Source: an uncultured Cytophagales bacterium (lineage in GTDB: Bacteria > Bacteroidota > Bacteroidia > Cytophagales > Cyclobacteriaceae). Taken from it: a stretch of 64,000 nucleotides of DNA. Positions 1-9,359 of the stretch are shown one piece after another. The first letter of the stretch is position 1. The number at the start of each line of letters is the position of its first letter. Where the stretch lies: contig CAJXNP010000013.1 in the NCBI GenBank assembly GCA_913057175.1, forward strand, positions 62,001-126,000, in the 5' to 3' direction. The position numbers and the translations under genes are program-made. Under the pieces are notes generated by a model that saw nothing but the letters and a program-made list of their open reading frames with translations, ran no database searches and was not told where the DNA came from.

Positions 1-1
1 G

Positions 2-364
2 CTATTTGAAATCGCTTCACTTTATGGATATGATGTCAAGGACCTGAGAGAACGAATTTTCATTCTTTATATCTTTCAAATCACATTTTCCAGTCAGAAG
101 CATCGAAATAAAGTATATGGTATTCTCGAAAATTGGGAGATGGAAAAAGATATATTGTCCGATGACATCAATCAATTGGATTGGCGAACGTATTGGGTGG
201 AGTATCGGGACAACATTGATATGGCTAAATTACTGCAGCTAATCCCTGGATTTGGAGCAATTGTCGGAACGATGGTCAACTATCAGCTAACCAATAAGCT
301 TGGTAAATATGCCATGAATGTCTACCGGATGCGTTTGTTTCATGAGGGAAAGCTGGAAGCCTAA
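2..364 (+). CDS. EcsC family protein, C-terminal part (5' end outside window)
   Basis: Frame 2 is open from the window edge (LFEIASLYGYDVKDLRERIFILYIFQITFSSQKHRNKVYGILENWEMEKD...) to the stop at 364; ends in an EcsC-like LLQLIPGFGAIVGTMVNYQLTNKLGKYAMNVYRMR segment. Confidence 0.7.
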   Translation, partial: LFEIASLYGYDVKDLRERIFILYIFQITFSSQKHRNKVYGILENWEMEKDILSDDINQLDWRTYWVEYRDNIDMAKLLQLIPGFGAIVGTMVNYQLTNKLGKYAMNVYRMRLFHEGKLEA

Positions 365-387
365 AAGGGCCTTTTTTGTTTATCCAA

Positions 388-510
388 GATTAAGCTTTAG
401 CTTAATCTGCCCTACGGGTTGACGAAAGACTGCGTTTTTGTCAAGGTTAACCCTGACAAAGCTCCGCTTTCGTCAGCCCAAAGGGCAAATTCTGCTCCAA
501 TGCGGAATTT
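388..510. repeat. Cluster of nested inverted repeats between convergent genes
   Basis: GATTAAGC-TTTA-GCTTAATC (388-407); GGGTTGACGAAAG (416-428) / CTTTCGTCAGCCC (467-479); inner TTTGTCA (437-443) / TGACAAA (454-460) around GGTTAACC; AAATTCTGC (488-496) / GCGGAATTT (502-510). Confidence 0.75.
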
Positions 511-514
511 GGGT

Positions 515-1258
515 TTATTCAATTTGTTTGGAGAAATCATCTTTTAATTCTACGCCGGTAAGTTTTCTTTTTATTGCCTCATTACATAGGTAAAATAGCT
601 TTTCAGCTGCCAACTGATAGCTTAACCCGGCCGGATGGATGTTTGAAATGCAGTTTCGTTTTTCATCTGTTGTGCCTTTTTTGGGATGATAAGTGAGGTA
701 AATACCAAGGCTGTCAGGCGAGGAAAGTCCAGGCCGCTCTCCAATCAGAATAATTACTAGTTTACATTTTAATAGCTCACCAATTTCATCACCAATGGCT
801 ACCCGGCCATATTTCACCAATACAATAGGAGCAATTTGATAATTAGGTACCATTGGTAGCAATTCCTTTAGAAATGGAATGGTTTGCTGTTCAATGGCAT
901 AAGATGAAAGTCCTTCTGAAATAACAATTCCAAGATCATGGTCGGCTTTCCATACTTGCTTTAAATAATGGACCGAAGATGAATTCAGTCTTTTGCCCAA
1001 ATCCGGCCTTTGAAGATAGGTTTCCTTGTCGGCGGCCTGGCTTTGGAGTTGTAGGGTAGGGTACCCGAGCTCATTCAGTTCTTTTTGTGTGGAAGAAAGG
1101 TCCCATTCCTTCCAGACGGCTGCCCTTGCCATTGCATGATCCAACCGGAATTTCATCAAAGAATCAGTTGTCAAACTACCACCCGACCTTCCCATTCCAA
1201 TTCTGGCATGGGTTAAGGTTTTCATTAGTTTCCATGGATCTTCTTTAGTGGGTTTCAT
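515..1258 (-). CDS. eutC: Ethanolamine ammonia-lyase small subunit
   Basis: 247 aa; EutC-like GERPGLSSPDSLGIYLTY and CISNIHPAGLSYQLAAEKL; start overlaps the eutB stop by 4 nt. Confidence 0.92.
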   Translation of the reverse strand: MKPTKEDPWKLMKTLTHARIGMGRSGGSLTTDSLMKFRLDHAMARAAVWKEWDLSSTQKELNELGYPTLQLQSQAADKETYLQRPDLGKRLNSSSVHYLKQVWKADHDLGIVISEGLSSYAIEQQTIPFLKELLPMVPNYQIAPIVLVKYGRVAIGDEIGELLKCKLVIILIGERPGLSSPDSLGIYLTYHPKKGTTDEKRNCISNIHPAGLSYQLAAEKLFYLCNEAIKRKLTGVELKDDFSKQIE

Positions 1259-2643
1259 GGATTTTTTTCATTTTGTTTAAGATAACCCAGCAGTTTTTGG
1301 TTTCCTTTTATGATTTGAAGCTTGCTGTCCATAAGGTTCATATTCTGCAACCATTTTTCAAATTCCGGCGCTGGTCTGACCTCCAGTAATTGGCGGACAA
1401 ACAAGGCGTCATGGTAAGAAGTACTTTGGTAATTCAGCATGATGTCATCTGCTCCGGGAACACCCATGATGTAATTACATCCACATGATGCAAGAAGAAC
1501 CAGAAGGTTATCCATATCGTCCTGGTCCGCATTGGCATGATTGGTATAACAAATGTCACACCCCATCGGCAATCCCAGCAATTTTCCACAAAAATGATCT
1601 TCCAGTCCTGCCCGGATGATCTGTTTTCCATCATACAAATATTCCGGTCCGATGAAACCGACAACCGTATTGACGAGAAATGGATCAAATGCACTGGCAA
1701 CGGCATAGGCACGGACTTCACACGTTTGCTGATCAACTCCATGATGAGCGTCGGCAGATAACGAACTTCCCTGTCCGGTTTCAAAATACATGATCTGATT
1801 ACCTGTAGGATTTCTTTTCAAGCTCAAACCTGCTTCATATGCATCTTGTAGCATATCGAGCGAAATACCAAAACTGGTATTTGTTTTTTCTGTTCCACCG
1901 ATTGATTGAAAGACCAGGTCAACCGGAGCTTTTCGACGGATTGCTTCCATGGTTGTGGTGACATGGCTGAGGACGCATGTTTGGGTTGGGATTTGGAATT
2001 TTTCCCGGAATTCGTCCAGAATTTCCAAAAGCCGAATAATGGAATCGGTACTATCGGAAACCGGATTGATACCGATTACAGCATCTCCAATACCAAGTGA
2101 GAGCCCGTCGATCATGCTGGCAAGAATTCCTTTTGGATCATCGGTCGGATGATTCGGTTGAAGCCGTGTGGAGAAATGTCCCCTAAGACCAACAGTACTT
2201 CGGAATTTGGTAACAACTTCACATTTTTTTGCAACAAGCATGAGATCCTGATTGCTCATGATCTTACTTACCGCAGCAACCATTTCCGGTGTTAATGATT
2301 TGCTGATTTGCGCCATTTCCTTTCCCGTGGTTGAGTAATCAAGCAGCCAATTCCGGAAATCCCCAACAGTCAAATGAGAGATCTTTTGAAAAGATTCCTG
2401 ATTGTGAGAATCTATGATCAGGCGAGTTATTTCATCTTTTTCGTAGGGGATGAGCAATTCTTCCAAGAAAAGGGAAAGAGGTTGATCTGCCAGGATCATT
2501 TTTGCGGCCATTCGCTCCACTTCATCTTTGGCAGATATTCCCGCCAATTGATCGCCTGATCTTTCTGGCGTGGCTTTTGCCATCAGCGATTTAAGATCCG
2601 GAAATGTATAGGTAAAGTTGGAAATGGAACATTTAAAAGCCAT
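1255..2643 (-). CDS. eutB: Ethanolamine ammonia-lyase large subunit
   Basis: 462 aa; EutB-like GDAVIGINPVSDS, FQSIGGTEKTNTSFGI, ETGQGSSLSADAHHGVDQQT, MGCDICYTNHANADQDDMDNL. Confidence 0.95.
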   Translation of the reverse strand: MAFKCSISNFTYTFPDLKSLMAKATPERSGDQLAGISAKDEVERMAAKMILADQPLSLFLEELLIPYEKDEITRLIIDSHNQESFQKISHLTVGDFRNWLLDYSTTGKEMAQISKSLTPEMVAAVSKIMSNQDLMLVAKKCEVVTKFRSTVGLRGHFSTRLQPNHPTDDPKGILASMIDGLSLGIGDAVIGINPVSDSTDSIIRLLEILDEFREKFQIPTQTCVLSHVTTTMEAIRRKAPVDLVFQSIGGTEKTNTSFGISLDMLQDAYEAGLSLKRNPTGNQIMYFETGQGSSLSADAHHGVDQQTCEVRAYAVASAFDPFLVNTVVGFIGPEYLYDGKQIIRAGLEDHFCGKLLGLPMGCDICYTNHANADQDDMDNLLVLLASCGCNYIMGVPGADDIMLNYQSTSYHDALFVRQLLEVRPAPEFEKWLQNMNLMDSKLQIIKGNQKLLGYLKQNEKNP

Positions 2644-2791
2644 TAAGGAAAATCAACATTTTCCAACATTTTCGCAATGAAGAAAAGGAATTATTGCAAT
2701 CGTTAATGAAAAAATAATGAGGTCGATAAAAAATGTTAGTGGGAATGGCCACCATATAAAAAAGTATGTGATTAATCCGGTCTTGATCAAT

Positions 2792-2867
2792 CGTTCCGCC
2801 AGGAACGTCTGGTAGATAGAAAAATAAATCCAGCACATCAATTGCGTTCCGATAGGAACGTTTGGTG
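2792..2867. repeat. Pair of REP-like palindromic units CGTTCC-N4-GGAACG-tYtGGT
   Basis: CGTTCCGCCAGGAACGTCTGGT at 2792-2813 and CGTTCCGATAGGAACGTTTGGT at 2845-2866, same orientation, 53 bp apart, in the region upstream of eutB. Confidence 0.75.
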
Positions 2868-2965
2868 ATTTTCCGCAAGACAAATTAATTCCTTCTCGAA
2901 AATTAAGAAATGACCAATACGCAAACTTTGCTTGGTTTGGATAAGCATGTCAAAGAAGAAATTAA

Positions 2966-3556
2966 TTATTTTCCCCAATGATTAGCCCTGATATTTTTCT
3001 CGGCTAATTCTACGGTTTCTAATATCCTTTTCAGCCGGGTTTCAGATTTTTTGGCGCTCATGATCCACAGGAGGATGATCTTTTTGGATGATGGAGGAAA
3101 AGCTTCGAAATTCTCGAAAGCTTTCCTATTCGCATCCAATGACTTTTGGAGGTCGTCCGGAACAACGCAATTCTCAACATCGTCCAATGCATTCCATGTG
3201 CCGGATTCTTTGGCCTGTTCGACCATTTTTAATCCTTCAGGCTCCATTCGACCATTTTTAATTAGTCTTTCTATTCTCTCTTTATTGATACCACTCCAGT
3301 TGCTTTTTGGGTTTCTCCTGGCAAAGGATAAGTAGAAACTTTTGTCATCGCGTTTATTTCCCTTGCTGTCGATCCATCCAAAACAGAGTGCTTCTTCAAC
3401 AGCTTCTTCGTAATAGATTGATGGTGCTTCACTTTCCTTGCGGTAAATAATCAACCAGACAAACTTCTCAGTCGAATGATTTTCTTTTAACCACAATCTC
3501 CACTCCTTCCTTGTCGGTGCATAAAATGTTTTCTTTCCTTTATAAACTTTTTCCAT
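2966..3556 (-). CDS. YdeI/OmpD-associated family protein
   Basis: TFYAPTRKEWRLWLKENH...EEALCFGWIDSKGNKRDDKSFYLSFARRNPKSNWS and C-terminal helical OmdA-like domain; MEKVYKGKK start (3556) preferred over the upstream Met at 3586. Confidence 0.75.
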   Translation of the reverse strand: MEKVYKGKKTFYAPTRKEWRLWLKENHSTEKFVWLIIYRKESEAPSIYYEEAVEEALCFGWIDSKGNKRDDKSFYLSFARRNPKSNWSGINKERIERLIKNGRMEPEGLKMVEQAKESGTWNALDDVENCVVPDDLQKSLDANRKAFENFEAFPPSSKKIILLWIMSAKKSETRLKRILETVELAEKNIRANHWGK

Positions 3557-3724
3557 TGTGTTGTGAATGCCGTGCCAATGGCTCAATTAATTTTTAAACA
3601 AGGAATTTAAATTTAAAAATTTAACAAATACATAAACTTGGAATGATTGACAAATGATAACTTGCCTGTAGAAGCATTTGGTTTCTACTTCTCTTAAAGA
3701 AATGCCACGAATCACACCATAGTT

Positions 3725-5824
3725 ATGAACGAGCCAATCCTTGCCAGGGATAAAACCAATGTAAGCGATATAAAAACTTCTATTGAAAAATACCCGATGG
3801 CCAATCGCGACCTGAGTTGGTTATCTTTCAATTATCGCGTTTTATTGGAAGCTCGTGATCCATCTGTACCGCTCTACGATCGAATTAAATTCCTGTCAAT
3901 ATTTTCTTCTAATCTTGATGAATTTTTCAGGGTCAGAGTAGCTCATTGGCAAAATTTGCACCTTATCGAAAAGAAGAGACTTAGAACTACCCTTCGCGAA
4001 AATCCGGAAGTTATTCTCAGACGAATTCATCAGATTGTTGAATCACAATTGAAAGAATACGGTAAACTGTTTAGAGAGATCATTTATAAGCAGCTGGCTG
4101 CAGCAGGTGTTCAAATCTATAGGAATGAAAAGGTTTTATCGTCACATCGGGATGCGGTCAGGAACTATTTCAGAAGCAAAGTTCTCACTTATCTTCAACC
4201 AGTCATTCTCAATGCCGGAAAGAGTAAAACTTTATTTTTGAAAAACAAGGAGCTTTATTTTGCTCTTTCATTAAAGCGCAAGCTGGGTAAAGATAAAATG
4301 TATTATGCAGTTCTAAATATTCCCTCCCAAGATCTGCCCAGGTTTATCCAATTACCTGATATCAAAGGCAGGAAGTATTTTATGTTTCTGGATGACGTGA
4401 TCCGGGCCAACCTGCAATTTGTTTTTCCCGGATATGAGGTACTGGAATGTGCAGGTATAAAATTGAACAGGGATGCAGACCTGCAAATTGACGATGAGTT
4501 TACTGGGGATTTAGCAGATAAAATCAGGAAACATTTGGCCAGACGCAATGTTGGCAACCCTTCCCGGTTTCTATTTGATGAATCTGCTTCTAAAGAACTG
4601 ATTTCTTATTTTTGCGATCGATATTCCATTTCTGAAATGGAGGCTGTGCCGGGAGGTCGATATCATAATCTTAATGATTTCATGTCCCTGCCAAATCCTG
4701 CATATCCGAGGTTGTCCTATCCTGAAAATCGACCTTTGAGAATTCCAGCGATTGACGATGCTCACTCGATTTTTGAGATACTCGATCGGCAGGATGTTTT
4801 GCTGCATTTTCCTTATCAAAGTTATGACTATGTATTGAGGTTTTTCAACGAAGCTGCCATCGATCCGAAAGTCCGGGAAATTAAGATTACCCTTTACCGG
4901 ATTGCTTCTGACTCCTTCATTGCCAATGCCCTGATCAGCGCCGCACAAAATGGAAAAAAAGTAACGGTGTTTGTCGAATTGAAAGCACGATTTGATGAAG
5001 AAAATAATTTGTTGTGGGCAGAGAAAATGAAGCAAGCCGGGATCAGGATTATTTATTCAATTCCAGGGCTTAAGGTCCATGCTAAAGTATCTGTTGTCAT
5101 ACGGAAGTCTAAGGGCAAAAAAGTGAAATACGGGTATTTCGGAACGGGAAATTTCAATGAGAAAACTGCTGATATTTATGCAGACCACACGTTGCTTACC
5201 TCTCATGAGGCCATGACGATCGAGCTGAATTTTGTGTTCAACCATCTTTGCAATCATCCTGATCCACCTTTATTTAATCACCTCCTTGTGTCCCAGTTTA
5301 ATATGAAGGAAAGATTGCTGGGAATGATCAAACGTGAAATGGAAATTGTGAAAAAAGGTGGGAAAGGCCATGTCGTCCTGAAAATCAATAATCTGGAGGA
5401 GCCACAAATGATCAAGGCTTTGTACAAAGCTGCTAACGGTGGAGTAAAGATTGATCTGATTGTCAGAAGTGTTTGCTGTCTCTTACCCATTTCAGAAAAT
5501 ATAAGAATCATCCGCCTTGTTGATCGTTATCTGGAACACGCCCGGGTATTTTGGTTTGGCAACAATGGCAGTCCGGAAGTTTTCCTGGGCAGTGCCGATT
5601 GGATGTCCCGTAATCTTCATCGACGCATCGAGGTGGATTTTCCTCTTCATGATCCTGCGCTAAAAGAGGAAGTTGAAACAGAGCTCATGCTTCAGCTTGA
5701 GGATAATACCAAAGCATACTACATCAAAAGTGAAACCCAGCAGTTAAAAAAAAATGAACCGAAAAAGAAAAAAGTCCGGGCACAACAAGAGTATTACCAG
5801 TGGTTGAAAAGCCGATGCAGGTGA
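3725..5824 (+). CDS. ppk1: Polyphosphate kinase 1
   Basis: 699 aa; NRDLSWLSFNYRVL, SSNLDEFFRVRVA, YFGTGNFNEKTADIYADHTLLT, LGSADWMSRNLHRRIEV. Confidence 0.95.
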   Translation: MNEPILARDKTNVSDIKTSIEKYPMANRDLSWLSFNYRVLLEARDPSVPLYDRIKFLSIFSSNLDEFFRVRVAHWQNLHLIEKKRLRTTLRENPEVILRRIHQIVESQLKEYGKLFREIIYKQLAAAGVQIYRNEKVLSSHRDAVRNYFRSKVLTYLQPVILNAGKSKTLFLKNKELYFALSLKRKLGKDKMYYAVLNIPSQDLPRFIQLPDIKGRKYFMFLDDVIRANLQFVFPGYEVLECAGIKLNRDADLQIDDEFTGDLADKIRKHLARRNVGNPSRFLFDESASKELISYFCDRYSISEMEAVPGGRYHNLNDFMSLPNPAYPRLSYPENRPLRIPAIDDAHSIFEILDRQDVLLHFPYQSYDYVLRFFNEAAIDPKVREIKITLYRIASDSFIANALISAAQNGKKVTVFVELKARFDEENNLLWAEKMKQAGIRIIYSIPGLKVHAKVSVVIRKSKGKKVKYGYFGTGNFNEKTADIYADHTLLTSHEAMTIELNFVFNHLCNHPDPPLFNHLLVSQFNMKERLLGMIKREMEIVKKGGKGHVVLKINNLEEPQMIKALYKAANGGVKIDLIVRSVCCLLPISENIRIIRLVDRYLEHARVFWFGNNGSPEVFLGSADWMSRNLHRRIEVDFPLHDPALKEEVETELMLQLEDNTKAYYIKSETQQLKKNEPKKKKVRAQQEYYQWLKSRCR

Positions 5825-5847
5825 AGCATGTATGAAGTTTAATAGCT

Positions 5848-7395
5848 CTATACCTTCAATTTTTCATTGCTTTGTTTGGATGCAAATTCCTCCCATTCCT
5901 CAAATTCGCCTTCCTTCATCACGCGTTTGAACTTTACCTGACCACCTTTTTGTTTCTGGTACTCAATCCAATCGTAGAAAGTGTTCGGAGATACAAATTC
6001 GACTTCTACTCCTTTAAGGGCTTTTCCCCTGGCCACTTTGTAATTCTTGTTAACAGATTTTAGAAATTCATCTAGAGTTTCACCTACCTTACTACTTTTC
6101 AAATGATCCTGATTTTCGACCCCCAGATACCATTTGTGGATGTACTCACCAGAGACTTTTTTTGCTGCTACTGTGAATTCCGGAATGGTAACGTTAAACT
6201 CCTTTTCCAGGTATCGCATGGCATCATTCATCTTCACAACCGACAGCTGAGAACCAACAACATTCAGAAAATGCTTGGTTCTGCCGGTAATTCTAATCTC
6301 ACCCTTTTCTTTATTAGTGATTTCCACCGTGTCGCCAATCACATATCTCCATGCTCCCGAAACTGTTGAGATCAAAAGGATGTATTCAAAACCTTCTTTA
6401 ACTTCACTGATGTTGACGGCGTTTTTAGTATCCTTCACGGACCCGTTATCATCGATGGCATCAGGATGGAAGGGGATAAATTCAAAATAGATCCCGCCAT
6501 CCACATCCAGCGCCATGCTTTTTGTATCGGGTCGGGATTGAAAAGCCAGAAAGCCTTCCGATGTGAGGTAGGTGTCGATAATCGTGAGGGGTTGGGCCAA
6601 CAATTTGTTAAAGCTTTTTTCATAAGGTTCGAAGGCAACACCGCCGGAAGAAAAGACCATCAGGTTGGGCCATAGTTCATGAATGTTCTTCAGATTGTAT
6701 TTATCGATGATGGCTTTCAACATCAGCTCGATCCAGGAAGGGATGCCGGATAATGCCCCGATATCCCATTCGGGCGCTTTTTCAACAATTTTTTCAATTC
6801 GTTCGTCCCATTCATCAATACGAGCCACTTCCTCCCCGGGCTTGTAATAACCCTTAAACCAAAATGGCAGATTGGCTGCGCTTATCCCGCTGATGTCTCC
6901 TTCACGAATATCGTTGTGAATTTTCAAATCTGTGCTGCTGCCCAGCATGAGGATTTCCTTTTCATAAAATTCAGCTGGCAGGTCAAAATTAGCCAGGCTT
7001 ACTACCTGCTTGATCCCGGTATCACGAATGGCCTCCAGCATTTGTGATGTCACGGGGATCCTTTTGCTGGTATTTCCCGTAGTTCCCGAGCTCAGGGCAA
7101 AGTAATCTGGTCGTTCCGGCCAGGTGATATCTCGTTCTCCGTCAGCTACTTTATGCCACCATTCATCGTACATTTTATCATAATCGTGAACAGGTACAGT
7201 CTTTTGAAATTCTTCCTCCGGATTATCGGATTCCAGGATCTGTTTAAAATTATATTTTTTGCCAAATTCAGTTTTTCTGGCGGTATGAAGAAGATCGTTT
7301 AGCACTTCTTTTTGCGATTCTACTGGATCCGTATCAGACGACAGGGTATCCGTCAGGGAAATGGCTGTTTTAATAATATTGCCGATTATATTCAT
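5848..7395 (-). CDS. GH3 auxin-responsive promoter family protein (acyl-adenylate/amido-synthetase like)
   Basis: 515 aa; PDYFALSSGTTGNTSKRIPVT, LMVFSSGGVAFEPYEKSF, YLTSEGFLAFQ, YRYVIGDTVEIT-like motif order. Confidence 0.85.
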   Translation of the reverse strand: MNIIGNIIKTAISLTDTLSSDTDPVESQKEVLNDLLHTARKTEFGKKYNFKQILESDNPEEEFQKTVPVHDYDKMYDEWWHKVADGERDITWPERPDYFALSSGTTGNTSKRIPVTSQMLEAIRDTGIKQVVSLANFDLPAEFYEKEILMLGSSTDLKIHNDIREGDISGISAANLPFWFKGYYKPGEEVARIDEWDERIEKIVEKAPEWDIGALSGIPSWIELMLKAIIDKYNLKNIHELWPNLMVFSSGGVAFEPYEKSFNKLLAQPLTIIDTYLTSEGFLAFQSRPDTKSMALDVDGGIYFEFIPFHPDAIDDNGSVKDTKNAVNISEVKEGFEYILLISTVSGAWRYVIGDTVEITNKEKGEIRITGRTKHFLNVVGSQLSVVKMNDAMRYLEKEFNVTIPEFTVAAKKVSGEYIHKWYLGVENQDHLKSSKVGETLDEFLKSVNKNYKVARGKALKGVEVEFVSPNTFYDWIEYQKQKGGQVKFKRVMKEGEFEEWEEFASKQSNEKLKV

Positions 7396-7661
7396 GAAAA
7401 TTATTGGCTTTTGTAAAAGTTTTTAACCCTTCTTAATTGAAAAATGTGCCAATCCAAAATATGTCTCTAATTGATTATAAAAGAGGTGGAAAAATATTGA
7501 TGGGAAATAAGTTCCACAGTGTCATACTAGCCAACGCCACAAATCATGAACAATTTTCCCAAACGGATCAACGATTTTGAAAAGATGTATTGCTAAATTA
7601 ACCTCAGTTCTAAATGGTATTAATGAATTATGTTTATTCAGTAGGTTCTTCCTTTCTTAAA

Positions 7662-7724
7662 CTTCGCGACTTTGGGCCTTTGTAGCATTAATCTTTCTTG
7701 CCACGAAGCCATGCAGACTCTAAG
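7662..7724. repeat. Degenerate inverted repeat of the CTTCGTG...GCCACGAAG type
   Basis: CTTCGCGACTTTGGGCCTTTGTAGC (7662-7686) and GCCACGAAGCCATGCAGACTCTAAG (7700-7724); reverse complements agree at about 15/25 positions. Confidence 0.5.
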
Positions 7725-7872
7725 TATCAGCAAGTTGAATCATTACTATTATGATCTTCATTAATCGAGTTTATATGTTTAAATTATTTGGATCAGCTAA
7801 ATTAAAAATTATCTAATCTGTCAGAATCAGTTTATTTGACGGAGGAGAAAAATTCAATACAAACCAAACAAT

Positions 7873-8922
7873 ATGAAAAACAAATTTGAGGTAGCCGTAA
7901 TCGGCGCCGGACCGATCGGGTTGGAAATGGCTGTTGCATTAAAGGAAAATGATCTTTCCTATATTCACTTTGAAGCAAGGCAGGTTGGAAATACCATTTG
8001 CCAATGGCCAGAAGATACCCATTTTTACAGTGCACCGGAGCGTGTTTCCATCGCAGAAATTCCCGTGCAAAATTCTACGCAGCTTCCATTAACCAAAGAG
8101 TCCTACCTGGCCTATCTCAGGCAGGTAGTTGAAATTTACGATCTTGAGATCCATACCTATGAAAAAGTATTGGAAATTGAAAAACAGAAAGGCTGTTTTT
8201 TGATTAAAACCAATAAGTACCGATCTGGGTATGAGGTTGAAAAGATTATTCTTGCCACAGGGGATATGTCTTATCCAAATAAGGTCTCAATACCGGGCTC
8301 AGACCAGGAGCATGTACATTTTGAATTTCAGAACGTCCATCAATATTTTCGAAAAAAAGTATTGGTCGTTGGAGGAAGGAATTCCGCTCTTGAGGCGGCT
8401 CTAAGATGTTATAGAATTGGAGCGCAGGTTAGTTTGAGTTACCGCAACAGTGTCTTTGAAAAATCAATCACTAAGCCATTTTTGATAGCGGAAATAGAAA
8501 TGCTCATCAAGAAAAAAATGATAGAGTTTTTACCCCATACGGAATTGAAGGAAATCGGTGAAAAGCATGCGGTTTTAAAAACGAAATCCAGAGATAAGAA
8601 AATCAATATCGATTTTGTTTTGTTCAGAATTGGATATGTGGCAGACCTAAGCCTGTTCGAAAAGGCAGGGGTTAAGTTGAAAGGAAAAGATCAGAAACCG
8701 TCTCTGAATCCGGATACAATGGAAACCAATGTGCCCGGAATATTTGTGGCAGGAACAATTGTTGGAGGGAATCAAAGTACCTATGATTTATTTATTGACA
8801 CATGTCATAACCATGTGGAGAAAATCATTCAGCATCTTTCCGGAAATCAATCACCAAAAACCGGCTCTGTTCCCTCCAGAAATTATTCGTTTCAATTGAG
8901 AGATATTCAGCCCAAGCCATAA
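7873..8922 (+). CDS. YpdA-like FAD/NAD(P) oxidoreductase (putative bacillithiol disulfide reductase)
   Basis: VAVIGAGPIGLEMAVALKENDLSYIHFEARQVGNTICQWPEDTHFYSAPERVSIAEIP; second Rossmann VLVVGGRNSALEAALRCYRIGAQVSL; NVPGIFVAGTIVGG. Confidence 0.8.
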   Translation: MKNKFEVAVIGAGPIGLEMAVALKENDLSYIHFEARQVGNTICQWPEDTHFYSAPERVSIAEIPVQNSTQLPLTKESYLAYLRQVVEIYDLEIHTYEKVLEIEKQKGCFLIKTNKYRSGYEVEKIILATGDMSYPNKVSIPGSDQEHVHFEFQNVHQYFRKKVLVVGGRNSALEAALRCYRIGAQVSLSYRNSVFEKSITKPFLIAEIEMLIKKKMIEFLPHTELKEIGEKHAVLKTKSRDKKINIDFVLFRIGYVADLSLFEKAGVKLKGKDQKPSLNPDTMETNVPGIFVAGTIVGGNQSTYDLFIDTCHNHVEKIIQHLSGNQSPKTGSVPSRNYSFQLRDIQPKP

Positions 8923-8933
8923 GGGGTTAGTTG

Positions 8934-9260
8934 CTACCCTTCTTTATAAATATTTGGCTGGCGGTGGTCTTTGTCTCTTTTCTTCGTCTCAGAAAGCTGA
9001 CGTTTTACTTTGTCATAAGCCTTATTTGCGGCAGCATAGATATTTTCACCTGTCCCTTCGGCATATACTTCTCTTCCGGCAAGAAAAACCTTGATCTCTA
9101 CCAGATTGTCATACAATGGATTCTCTTTTAATTTTTTCAGATAAATATCAGCTGAAGTAATTTCGCTGTGGTAGTTGGGCAAATCATCAAACTGCTTATT
9201 TATCTTGTTTATAATGCTTTGATCAGCTTTAAAGTTTACCGGTTCAATTGTCTTGTTCAT
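8934..9260 (-). CDS. HPF/RaiA family ribosome-associated protein (short form)
   Basis: 108 aa; VEIKVFLAGREVYAEGTGENIYAAANKAYDKVKRQL matches the HPF/RaiA C-terminal pattern. Confidence 0.75.
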   Translation of the reverse strand: MNKTIEPVNFKADQSIINKINKQFDDLPNYHSEITSADIYLKKLKENPLYDNLVEIKVFLAGREVYAEGTGENIYAAANKAYDKVKRQLSETKKRDKDHRQPNIYKEG

Positions 9261-9289
9261 AGTTGAATTATTTTATTTGTGTGGCGGAT

Positions 9290-9320
9290 AAAAAAGGGAG
9301 TCTCCTTTCGGATGACTCCC
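9290..9320 (-). terminator. Rho-independent terminator of the 9360-9797 gene
   Basis: Minus strand GGGAGTC-N11-GACTCCC followed by TTTTTT. Confidence 0.8.
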
Positions 9321-9359
9321 TGTCAATTATTAGACGAAAGATTTTAGAAAATCATCATC

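Noticed and set aside
2633-2883. Two minus-strand ORFs (81 and 76 aa) upstream of eutB
   Set aside because: They cover the palindromic repeat pair and low-complexity AT sequence in two competing frames; likely non-coding.
4571-5035. 154 aa antisense ORF within ppk1
   Set aside because: Lies wholly opposite a well-supported ppk1 reading frame and shows no family resemblance.
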